From Prinia subflava (taxonomy: Eukaryota; Chordata; Aves; Passeriformes; Cisticolidae): a stretch of 64,000 nt of DNA. The translations under genes were made by a program, and so were the position numbers. This document shows, in pieces, positions 12,901 to 24,900 of this stretch. Location of the stretch: the NCBI RefSeq assembly GCF_021018805.1, contig NC_086254.1, positions 27,961,300-28,025,299 on the forward strand, in the 5' to 3' direction. Under the pieces are notes generated by a model. That model did no database searches. It had not been told where the DNA came from and saw nothing but the letters and a program-made list of their open reading frames with translations. Numbering within the stretch: position 1 is the first letter of the stretch; each line of letters begins with the position of its first letter.

Positions 12901-15900
12901 TCTCTGTTTTGGAGAGATTTTAGCTAGCACAAAGCACAGAAGGCAACTGCACTTCTTGTCTCTGGGCACAGACCTGCCATGGAGAAGCCACACTGGCCAG
13001 GGATGGCCAGTTCAGCCATTCCATTGCTGAAGAGCAGTGATGAATTAAGTTTTAGCTTTCATGTTTTTCAGATTCTGTCCTGCCTAGGGGTGCAGTTCTG
13101 AGCCTCAATTAAGTACTAGTAAGCTCTCCTCACAGACCAGGTAGACAAAACAAATCCTTTTCCTGCTGAAGACCAAGAACAACTTTCAGGCCCAAAAGCA
13201 CAAACAAGGGTGGGCTGAAGGGAGGAACAAGATGGATGAGACCTCACAGCCTGGAGCTGGAATTGGACAATTAAACCCCAATATGCAAACGGGCCAAAAC
13301 TCATGAAAATGTAAGACTTCATGACTGGTCAGCCATTTTTTGTGACCATTTTGAGTCCACCTTGGGTGTAGCCCTGGTCAGGCTCTTATCCTGTCCAAGG
13401 TGTGCCCTAAAGGCCTTTCAATAAATCCCTACTTATTCTCCAGCTCTGTCCAGCCTAGGTGAGCCCTCTCACAGTATCAGCAGCACCTCCCCGCCCTGAC
13501 GGCGCTGCCTTGTGCTTGCAGGTGGTTCTGGAGGGCGCAGTGTCCTCTGTGCAGCTCTCCAACCTGAGCTCGCACACCGAGTACGTGGTGTCGGTGATCC
13601 CGGTGCGCGGCGCCGCCCCGGGGGACGCGCTCAGGGGCGTCACCTCCACTCGTGAGTACAGAGCTGGGCTGGTGTTGGAGTCTAGAACATCCCTCTGGCC
13701 ACCCTGCAGGGTTTGGAGACCGGACAGGGGGGTCTGGGATCTGTACAAGGGGCTCAGCCAACCTCACACAGAGCCCAGGAGGACACTGCCTCTGATCCCT
13801 GTCCACGGGAGTGAATGCCCACGTTGTATGAATCACAAGCTGAGAGAATTCAAAATAAGTAGTATTTAGTTTGTCATAGAATGTAAATGTAGAATCTAGG
13901 ATTTTTAGTATATGGGTTTGAAGAGGCAAGATGGAGGAATTGGGGGGTGGCCCCTGTGCTCCTTGTTCTTGCTCTCGTCCCCCATTTTCTGCTGAGTTGG
14001 ATTTTAGAGATTGATTTAGAGTAGAAATGACATGTTAGCTTAGGTAGTAGGTATTGGTAAAATTCTGTAAATAAAAAGTTCGTTGTGGACAGTGGTTGGG
14101 TCAGGGGTACTGTACATAAGGTGTGGGGCTCTCTGATCCGCCCAGTCCTGCCGCGTGTCCTGCTCTGCTGGGGATGCCTCACAGAGCTGAGAAAGAACTG
14201 AGATAAGGTACCCTGCCAGGGTACCCTGCTGAGAAAGAACTGAGAGATAATGAAGAATAAACAACCTTGGAAACCTGCACTAGCGGACTCAACTTGTCGT
14301 CTCTGCCTCCGGTGTGAAACACTTGGGGCAAAGAGAAGACGAAAAACCTTATTACCTCTGGGAACAGCAACCCCGAGGAAACTCCCAGGGAAAAGCAACC
14401 CTGAGAGGCTGGTGGCTGGGCGTGGAAGGTGAGCAGAGATCAAGCTCTGACCATCTCAGACTGGAGCCTGCCTTGTGTATTTCCCTGCCTACAGGTCTCT
14501 TTATCTGTGGAGATGCTCAGAACTCAACCAGACAAAACCCTGAGCAAACTGTTCTTTGAGCAGCTGGCTGGGCCAGAGACCTCCAGGGGTCCTTTCCACC
14601 CACGTCACCCTGCAAAGCAGAATGTGGCAGTAACACACCCTGCTAGAAATATATTGCAACTCTTAGCTGGTTATTTTTTTTTTTTTCATCCATGGTCTCC
14701 AAGTCAATTAAACTCTCTGTAACATAGAGACTGTGTTACACATGGGGTAGATGCCCACCAGCTTGCAGTAGCTGCTGTAAAGCCAGGTGTCCCCAGGGTT
14801 TTGAGTTGTTTCAAACCTCATGCACTGAAGGTACCTTTGTGCCTTATTTTTCTCCTCAGTGCCTTTGTCTTCCCCTCGCTCCCTGCGTGTCTCTGAGCTG
14901 AGCCACAACAGTCTGAGGCTGAGCTGGAAAGCAGCCCAGGGAGCCACACACTACCTGGTGCTCTGCTCTGCAGCCCCTGATGGAGCAGAGGACTATACAA
15001 CAGAGGTAAAGTTTGTGATAATAATGATAACCCTGTTTTTTCTTTGTCTGGACTGAGTTTAGTCCTAGGTCTAAGCTTTGGCAATTGGTATCGTGTGGTC
15101 AAAGAAAAAAAATGTATCAGAACTATTGCCAGAAACAGCTTTCATAAAAGATTCTTTTTTAATGATTTGTCTCAGAATGATTTATAACTGTGAGGGTTTC
15201 CTGTGGGAAATTAGAGCATGGGAGAGATCTGGCAGCCTCCTGGGGCCCTGGAAACAAGGCACTGAACTCACATCCTTGCAGCCCCAAGTGTAATAATCAC
15301 TGTATCCTTGAGGCTGTACATAAACATCTTAACTATGTGTATTTTTAAATGTTAATTGAAAATGTGTTAGTGTGGATTTTGCTGACATCTGAAAACAGAT
15401 TTGTGACACTGCAGATGAACAAAACAATGCTTGATGAATGGAAAATCCTTAAAAACATCTAAGAATGCTTTGTTGTGCATTTTAATGCCTTATCTGGAGT
15501 ACCTGTAGGCTAATGATAAGAGTTTTAAAAAAACAAATTTGGCTAAGATTCCCCCTTGAAATGCACAGCAATAGGGGCAGTTGCAGGATGATTTTCTAAA
15601 CAGAACAATTAATACTCTGCTTTCAGGGCATAATCACGGGATTTTTATAAGACTCAGAACACTTGAAGCAACACCAACATTCAAATTTGTATTTCAGCAC
15701 ACTAAAACATTCCCACAGCTGCCTGACCTACTCCCTGCAGGAGCACAATGCTCCAGAGCTGTGGGACGCCTGCAGAAGCAGCATTAGAACGTTCCCATCT
15801 CCTTACAAACCGTGCTGCGATGGGTGCAGGCTCCCGAATGCGGTGCCTTTCTGCGGGAGCCGCGCCGTGCCCGTGCGGCGCTGGCAGCAGATGGCAGCAG

Positions 15901-18900
15901 CCCGGCAGCGCTCCTGCCACAGCCTCCCCTGGGGCTGGAACAGCGGGATCACAGCTCCCCAACACCCCTGAGCCAACCCTCGGCAGCATTTTGGTGTGGG
16001 ACACTGCGGGGCAGGGTTAGGAGGAGGTGCTGTGCATCCTGGTTTGGTGTCCCAGGGCAAGGGAGGCAGAGCACCTGCCCAGGTGGGACTGGAGGAGAGG
16101 AGAGTGAGGGGTGACACCATCGAGGTCTGCAGTGTCCTCAGGAGGGGAGGTGGAGGGGCAGCTCCCATCCCTGCTGTGTGTGACCATGGCAGGAGCCGAG
16201 GGAGCAGCTGGAGCTGTGCCAGGACAGGTTTAGATGGGATATCAGGAAAGGGTTCCTCACCCGGGGGGTGGCTGGGCACTGAACAGGCTCCCCAGGGAAT
16301 GGTCACAGCACCAGGGTGACACAGGTCAAAGTGAATTTGTACAATCCTCTCAGGCACATGGTGGGGCTTTCCTATTCAGGAACAGGGTTTGAATTCTGCT
16401 GGTCTTCGTGAGTCCCTTCCAGCTGGGAATATTCTGTGATACTGTGATTCTAAGACCATTCTAAGGTGGAGATGTCCCCTTAGTGTAACCAAGGCCCGTG
16501 TCTCTGTAAGGTCCTGCTCTCTTAAATGCATTGGGAGGCACCCTAGAGCTGAAGGATACCCTAAAACCCCTCTCTGTTGGCAGGTGAAGGTGACCCAGCC
16601 CGAGGTGCTGCTGGAGGGGCTGGCCCCCAGCACGGAGTACTCCGTGGCAGTGTATGCCATGTACGGGGAAGATGCCAGTGATCCAGCCAGCATCCAGGAA
16701 ACCACCCGTAAGTGCTGCTGCTGCTCACTGAGCTGTTATTAAACACTCAAGGCAGGAGAGACGTGTTCAATGAGGTGCTTCCCATATTGTGCATGTGGCT
16801 TGTACACACACTGCCTCTTTTCTGCTGGGTCTGAAGTGAATATTGGTCCCCAAGGGGATCTCTAATTGCTTGATGAGCTGTGAAAAAGGAGTGGTGTTCC
16901 CTTGGTAATAAAGGACCCCTGAAAGAGGTGTTCCTTGACATCTTTGTAGTCTGGGGAGGATAAAGGCAATCACCTGGCTGCTTCCTCACCTAAATCCGTG
17001 GCAGCTCTTCATAACCCCATAGATGCGCACGTGGTAGTGAAAAAAAGGGAATATTTTCCTGCATAATGAACGAGCCTCTTAGTTCAAGGTGAGATCATCT
17101 CGGAGCAGCAGGAGGCAGCGGGTGGCCTTTCCTTTGAGCCTTTTCCTTTGCTGTCACTAACTGTTGTTGCAGTGGCCCTGAGCCCTCCCAGGTACCTGAG
17201 CTTCTCAGAGCTCAGCCACGCGTCCGTGCGGGTCAGCTGGGAGGCGGCAGCGGCGGCCGTGCGCGCCCACCGCGTCACCTACACCTCTAGCAGAGGGGGC
17301 AACGCCGGGCAGGTGAGTGCTCAAGGGCTGGAGGGAGGAGGAGGAATTTGGGAAGATGGAGAACGTCCTGTGTTGAAACCCTGGAGGCTGAGAATCTCGG
17401 GTTTTCTGTGCTAAAAGGCACTGACACAAAAGCAAGTGCTGTGTTTGACCTGAGGCCGTGAAACAGGCTTCCGAAATTGAGTGATGGCACTGGGGTTGTG
17501 GGTGTGGAGTTTGAGTAGAATTGTGTGATATCACAGGGTGGAAAACTTAGGGTTTAAGATTTTAGTATATAGTAATATATATGGGGCAAGATGGAGGATT
17601 TAGGGTGTTGGCCAAGTCCTTCTTCTTCACCACCTTCTTCATGGTTTTGGGTGGCTTTTTTTCTAACTGGGTAAGAAAGTCGACCTCGAGTTTTTGGTTA
17701 TTGGGTTAAAAGTATAAATTACATAGGTGCCATCTCATTTTTGGATAAATAGCACTTAAAAGACCTTGGAAAGAGTTAGACACAGAGCCATTTTCTACCT
17801 TGTTAGCTAGAGCTCACAACTTGTGAGACTGTGCTATAGATAAGAGTTAGGAAACATCTGAGTCCGAACACAAAAACTGCATCTCCTGAGTGTTAATCCT
17901 GGCTCTAACAGCCCTGTTCTCCTTCAGCTGCACATTTCAGGGAGAGCTTGTGTGCTGGCAGGGTTTTAACTCTGAAATGGGCACTTTTGCTGCAGTTATC
18001 ACCACATGCTGACCTCTCTGCAGCTGTACCCTCTAGAATCACAGGATGGTCTGGGTTGGAAGGGACACCCATAACCACCTAGTCCAACTCCCCTGCAGTG
18101 AGCAGGGACATTCAGCCAGATCAGGCTGCTCAGATCCCCATCCAATTTGGCCTTGAATGTTTCCAGGGATGGGGCATCCACCACCTCTCTGGGGAACCTG
18201 TGTCAGTGTTTTACCACATTTGTTGTAAAAGTTTTCCTTATATCTCATCTGAATCTACCTCTTTTAGTTTAGAACCAGGACCCCTTGTCCTATAGCAATA
18301 AGCCTTGCTAAAAAAGCTGTTCCCATCTGTCTTATAAGCTCCCTCTAAACACTGAAATGCTGCAATAAAGTGTCTCTTTCATCAGGCTGAGCAAGCCCGA
18401 GTGTCTCAGCCTGTCTCTCACAATACTCACACAACTCCCCCTCTGCAGGTGGAAGTTCCTGGCACTGCAACATCCACTGTCCTGAGACCTCTGTCCTCCC
18501 TCACGCAATACTTCATCAGCGTCAGATCTACATACGATGAAGGGGATTCCTTTCCAATCACTGGCAATGTCACCACCTGTAAGTAAGGAACAGAAACACT
18601 CCTGGTCTCAGTAAGAGGTGACAAAGTTGGTTTGTGTGTCTCTGAACTCAGATGTTTTGAAGACTGGCCCCAGCAGCTTGTGGCCAAAACCCTTGCACAG
18701 AGCACAGATGGCTGCTGCTCTTTGTGTGTGGAATATGTCCGGCTGTGTTATGCTCAAAATGAGGTGGAAGGGATAAAGAAAAAAGCAAATGAAGAAAAGC
18801 ACGATGTATCACTAACCTCTGCATCCTTGAGAGCCCTCCTAGCCAACTTCCCTTCACAAAACCGATGTGATAACGTGTGCTTTCTGTAAACGAGATAACC

Positions 18901-21900
18901 TGTCTTAATTAGGGCTTTAAGAATAATTTACCCCTGTCTGTCCTGATGCCTGCTGTCATACGGGTCTGCAGAAGCGACAGACAGGCTGGTCTCAGACATC
19001 TGCTTGGGTGATGCTTTGCTCCCCAGCCATCTGCTCCCCACCTTGGCTCTGAGCACTGCTGTCAAAGCCTTCAGCCCCTGCTCCTTGTCCCCCTCAGTGA
19101 AGGTGCCCCCTCCGCGGGCTCTGAAGGTCTCCGAGCTCTCCGGGAGCAGCCTCCGCCTGCAGTGGGAAGCTGTCGCTGCCTCCGACGTGGTTGTCTACCA
19201 GATCAAGTGGAGCACGGCCAGTGGGGAGAAGCCCCAGGAGGTACGAGCCCACACACAGCTCTGGGGAGGCTGGGCTGGCTCGGAGCTCACCTGCTGGAGT
19301 GGCAGAGATGTGTAAAACTATTCAGGGAAATGCACTCCAGCAATGGAACAGCTCAGCAGGATCCCTCCGGGTCTGGCTTTCAGTGGAGCAGTCACCTTGA
19401 GGGCTGGAAAGAGGAGGGACAGCAGGGCAGAGCCCTACAGGCTCTGGGAAGATTGCAGAAGTGCTCTGGGAAGCCTCAAGGATGAAATGTAATAGGGACA
19501 AGCAGAAAGTATTAAGCTTAGGCAGGAATAATTAACCACAGGTATACAGGATGTAGAACAAATAGCTAAGGAGCAATTCAGTAGAAAAAGATCTGGGGTT
19601 GCAGAGGATCACCAGCCCCCAATGTCAAGATGTTGTGGATAAGAAAAAGACAATGCTCAAGTATTTATAGCTGGAGATACTGCTTTCAAGAAGGTGAAGC
19701 ATTTTCTCTTCTCCTCAGTTCTAGCAAGCACTGATACTTTGGGAATGCTGCTCTTTGGGAAGGATGAGGTCCAAGTGAGGAGCACAGAGGAGAATGACCA
19801 GAGACAGAGCTGGTGCAGGAGGGGCAGGGATGGACCAGGTGCCCTCTTCCATCTGAAGCCCCTATTTTCAGTATGAGGTCAAGCAGTAGTTTAAACTGAG
19901 GCTTAATACCCAACTCTCTCCTGCAGTGGGTGAGACCAAATGTTCCATCTGGGCAGGAGCAGAGGGGTCCTGGGGCTCCTGTCCCAGCTCCCCTAGAAGC
20001 TGCAAACCCAGCAAAGGGATTTTGAGCTCCCAGCAGACACTGCCTTGTGTCAGAGCTCTGTGCTTGGTGCTGAAGGAGCTGCTGATTACACCTGGGCTGC
20101 CTTGCACAGCCATCTGCTCTGCATTATGCACAAATTTCACCTTTGCTCACATCAGTGCAACCCCAAACAGGGAATTTTGGCCCCAAAGCCCAGTGCTAAC
20201 TCACCTGTGCCTGCAGGCAATCTGTGAGTGGGCACTTGGGTGGCACAAACCAGCCTGGGAGTGGCACTGACTCGTTTCCTCCCCTGCTGCAGCTCTCCCT
20301 GGCTGGAGATGTGGTGTCAGCCGTCCTGCCCGGCCTGCAGAAGAACACTGACTACAAAATATCCATCTGGGCCTACTACAAGGATGGTGCTCGAAGTGAC
20401 ACCGTCTCTGTCCACCACAGGACCAGTAAGTGACACTGCTGGGATCCTCACAACTCAGCACACACCTGCAGCTCGGGCTGGTCACCTCCAGCTCTGAAAA
20501 CCCAACGCCAAATGTCTGAAAAAAGGTAGAGATAGTGAAGTTTCTGTCTGAAAGTGTTCTCAGCCTGTCCTGAGAACAAGAGGCTGTGCAATCACATCAG
20601 TGGTTGCATTTTAGTTGCATCACTGGTGCATTTTAGAGGCAACTGATAACCCTTGCACGCGTTCCATGCAGAGCACATTTCATCCCTCCCCTGCCTCAGT
20701 GCACTGCATGGATGGAAATGAATTCTGAGGGAGTTCAGCTGAACGTGTCACTGTGCTGCCTAAGGAATGGCTCTTGCTAATAAAATATTGCCTGTGGGGA
20801 GGGTGAGGATTTCCTGAGCTGTGCCATGGCTGAGCTGTGCCTCACTGAGGGCATTTACAAATGTGGGAGGGAATCCTGCAGCCACACTCAGCCTTGGAAG
20901 CATTATCTAAATCTGGCTTTGCACAGGCAGGATATGAGGTTAAAAAGTGGCACTCCCAGAGGTCCTGGTAATTAATATTGCCTGTAAAATGGCTTTGTTG
21001 GAAGTGAATGGAACACAATCCCTTCAACACCAGCAGTCCACTCTCCCCTCTCAGATCTCGTCCTCCTCTGCAGAATAAACTCATTTAGGCTGATGTTGAG
21101 CTGATGAAGCTCGAAGTAAATGGTAATCTTGGAATAAGAAGCTCAGAATTTATTAATAATAAATAATAAAAATATTTTTATAGGAAGCTGCCTCAGACAA
21201 GTACCTTGGAGCTGCATATTGACAAAAGAAAAAGCAAGCATCCTACTGATATATGCTGACAAGAGGACAATTAGAGCTGTTTGGAGGGCGTAGGAAAATT
21301 AATTACTATGTTTTAAGCTCTGAATTATGAAATGTCAGAGGAGCTCTCTCAGCCCAACAAAATGACACGTGACAGTGCCCTTCTAGGCACATTTGCACAA
21401 TCCAGTCCTTGCTGCTGCTGGCACCTCAGCGGGACAGGGAAAGCAATTTGATTTCTGCTTGTCAGCTGCTGTCCTTGTGCAGGAGCCTCGGGAATTGTCA
21501 GGCTCTGCCTTCTGCAAGAAGAAAATAAAATTCTCCATGAAGCCAGGTGTGCAGCTGGGCAGCCAGCACAGGGGGCAGTGCCTGGGTGCTGCTGGTCCCT
21601 TTGCAGGAGCAGTCAGGACACTGTCACACTTCTCCCAGCCAATATTTGCATGTGAAAACAATGGTTTGGATGCTAATTCTTTTCTAGATTTAAAGTAAGG
21701 AGAGCCCACAGAGGAGAAGTGGCACTGAAGGTGTTGCTGGTGATTTCTAGCGCTGCTCTGGAGCAGGTCAGGGGAAACGGGGTTTCAGAAAATTGCTGAA
21801 GGCTTGAGCACTGAATGTATGGGATGATGTGGCACTAGGCAGGACTCTGGGAACTCCTGGGATATGGTTATATTTCAGATCTTCAGTGTTCCAAGCAAAA

Positions 21901-24900
21901 CCTGCCACCCTGTATTGTGCCTGGCCAGGATGTCCAGTGGTGTTCATCTACCATCAGAGCTGGTGGATGACAACTCATCCAGACACAGCATGGAAATCTC
22001 TGATGTTACCTGAGAACCCACACCCCTTGGTCTGATTTTTGAGCCCTCTGCCCCTTAATTTTTGTTATAAAATGAAATTCTGAGGGCTGAAACAGTGATG
22101 AAAGCTCTGTGGCTCTCCTCAGGATGGCAGACTGGGTTGCAGCATGGTGAGCAGCATTGATCAGGCTGTGCTGAGCAACACCACAGCCAGAGGAGGCTGT
22201 GGGAGGGAGGAAGTGCTTTCTTTTGTTTTCGTTGTTGCTTTTCTCTTTTTCTCTCTTGGCAACATCACTTTATGTAAGGATAGGTCAAGTCATGAAGTTT
22301 TTCTTAAAAATGTCTTGGTAGAATTTCCAAGAAATGCTGAAGTTTAAGGGCAATGACTGAAGTGAAACTCAGCAGGAACTGGTAACACAAGATCCTCTCC
22401 CTGTCCTTTAGCCTCCCTGGAATACTTTCTTCTTTGAAGGTCAAGAGAAAAAATTCGCCAGGTCAGAGCAATGTTCTTTGCCTCTGGTTCTGTGAAATGG
22501 AACCGAGTTCCTCCTGGAATGAGGTGAAAACACCAAGTTCATTTTATTCAGGGCCAGCAATGCCCCTGTCTCACCTGAAACACCCATTTTGAGACCAAAT
22601 GTGTTACCTTCATGGGGCCCTGCAGACACCAACCCCTCACAAAATACAGGTCAGAAACATCATCCACTTATAAAAACCAACAACACTCATCACTGGGATG
22701 TGTCATCTGGAAGGACTGAGATGAGGTAACTCCTCTTTCTGGTAGGAAGAAAAGTTGTTTCAAAGTTATGGTTTGACATTTGTCATTGTATGAACTCAAA
22801 ATCAGTGAGTAGATTTAGCTGGAAAAGAAAATTTGGAGACAGTGATATGGTGCAGGTCCCTTCTTGTCTTGGAGAAATTGGATTTTTTAAAATTCTCTGT
22901 CTTGGCTAGAGGAAAGAAAAACTTTGGGATTATTTTTCAGTAACCCAGTTAGCAAAGTTTTCCCTGCAGACTTTCAAGAGGCAGAACAGGAACAAAAGGA
23001 CTCTGATGTATTTCCCACAGACAACAAAATTGTCAAAGTGTGCTGCTTACCCACAGTTCTGATGCTTCTTTATTCCTCTCTTTTATATTTAGACTGAATT
23101 CTCATTTGAGTTGAGCTCTCCTTTCAGTCTGTTTTATAAATTGTCAGGTGTAGCAGAGTCCTTATCCTTGACCAAAGGCTTTCACAGTGCTCACTTGTCT
23201 CACTAATAAACAAATTTAGTGGTACTTCAAAGCCACACAAACCTTCCAAGCAAGCCCAGGGGAGTGCAGATGGTGCTTTCCTTCCTCCTCCTGCTGGGAC
23301 ATGGAGGTGTTGCTGAATGGTGATCCTTGGGAAAGGCTGGAAGGGGTGGCCTTGGTCCTGCTGAGAATCAGACCAGGATTTTCTTTTGCACTGAGGGAGA
23401 GTCCTTTCTTCAGTTTCTTTCCATTCTTTCAGGCTGGGGAAAAAGAACTTGAGCAAAAGAAAAGAGTCCCTTGATAGCCCTGCAGGACAAGGAGAGGGCA
23501 GTTTGGATGGGATGTGCTGCTCAATCTGGGCTGAGCCACCCTGGCTGGCCTTGCACAGAAGTGTTTTACAAAGTGTTTGTGTGCCCTGCTCCTCCAGCTG
23601 AGCTGTGGGGAAATCTCCTTATCCAGCTCCTCAGTGAGCTCACCCTAGCAGAGTATGCAAGGCAAATAAAAGAGACTGAAATGGGGGAATGAAGCTTCAA
23701 CCCATGGCAGAAGAAACATGGCTTGTAGTTAATATATAATAATCATTGCTGGTGAGCATTTTGATGGGGTGGAGCCCAGGGTTTTATTCTTATTTGAGTA
23801 TTTGTGTGCCTGTGATGCTGGTTAGACCTGAGAGCATGCAGGGATTGCTCCTGTGGAGGAGCAGAGGTTGAAGAGGCAAACAAAGACACAGATGGTGGCA
23901 GAGATGCTTCCATCCTCCAGGGCATCTTCAGGAGGTGGCCTGTCCCCTGTCAGATCCATGCCATCAAGTTCTGCCAAGCCTGAGGGCTTTCCAGAATTAA
24001 CCTGACTCTAAAGACTTCCCCTAACTCTCCCTTTAAAGTTTACTGAAGCAGTCTCCCCTGACCTCAGGTGAAGGAAATAGCCAGTGCAGGCAGCAAAGAC
24101 ACATCACTGACTAATAAAGTGCTGCTGAAGTGACTTTATTCCCATTCTTGATTTCTCTTTGCTTTACCTCATGGTGGAGCACAGCAACAGCCTCCAGCCT
24201 GATTCAGCTGCTGCAGTCTCAGTAAAAGTAAGCTCATTTTATAAACAAAAGAGAAGGAGGATCAATGAAGATGCAAACGATCTTCACTCAACCTGTGCTT
24301 TAAGGTCACCCCAGGCTTTGCTGGGTGGGCAGAACATCCTTACAGGAAAACTGCAGAATAAATACCTCCTCACCTGGATGTGTTCCTCTGACTGTTTTTA
24401 GGGTTCACCCATCAGTTTTAGTGTCTTCTGAATAAACTCTTCTTTTTCTCTGCCCAGAACTTCTGTTTTCACACCAGCATGAGTTTAAGGACAGACACAT
24501 GCTTTTATGCTTGGAAAGAAGCCCCAGGAGCAAATGACCCCGTGTTCTTAAGCCTCTTTTTGAACAGATTTAGCCCCTCTGCCTTTCCCTTCCTCCCTCT
24601 CAGCCTCTGCTCAGAGAAATCCCTCCAGCATAACAGGCTCTGTCGTCACATCCAGTTTGCTGCACAGCAGGACCCCAGGGAAAGAAATGCATTTATGTAA
24701 TTAAAAATTACTCAGCTTTTGTCTCTGGCAAACTCTTTTCTGGTTGTCTGGCTCAGCCCATCACCTGTTTGGAATCCATCCATCCATCCTAGGACATGGC
24801 CAGAGAGGAGGGCGTAGCTCAGGCACTGTGTGTGACCCATTCCAGGGCTGTGGGTGTTGGTGTCAGAAGCTCTAGACAGAACTCTGGTGTGCTGGATACT

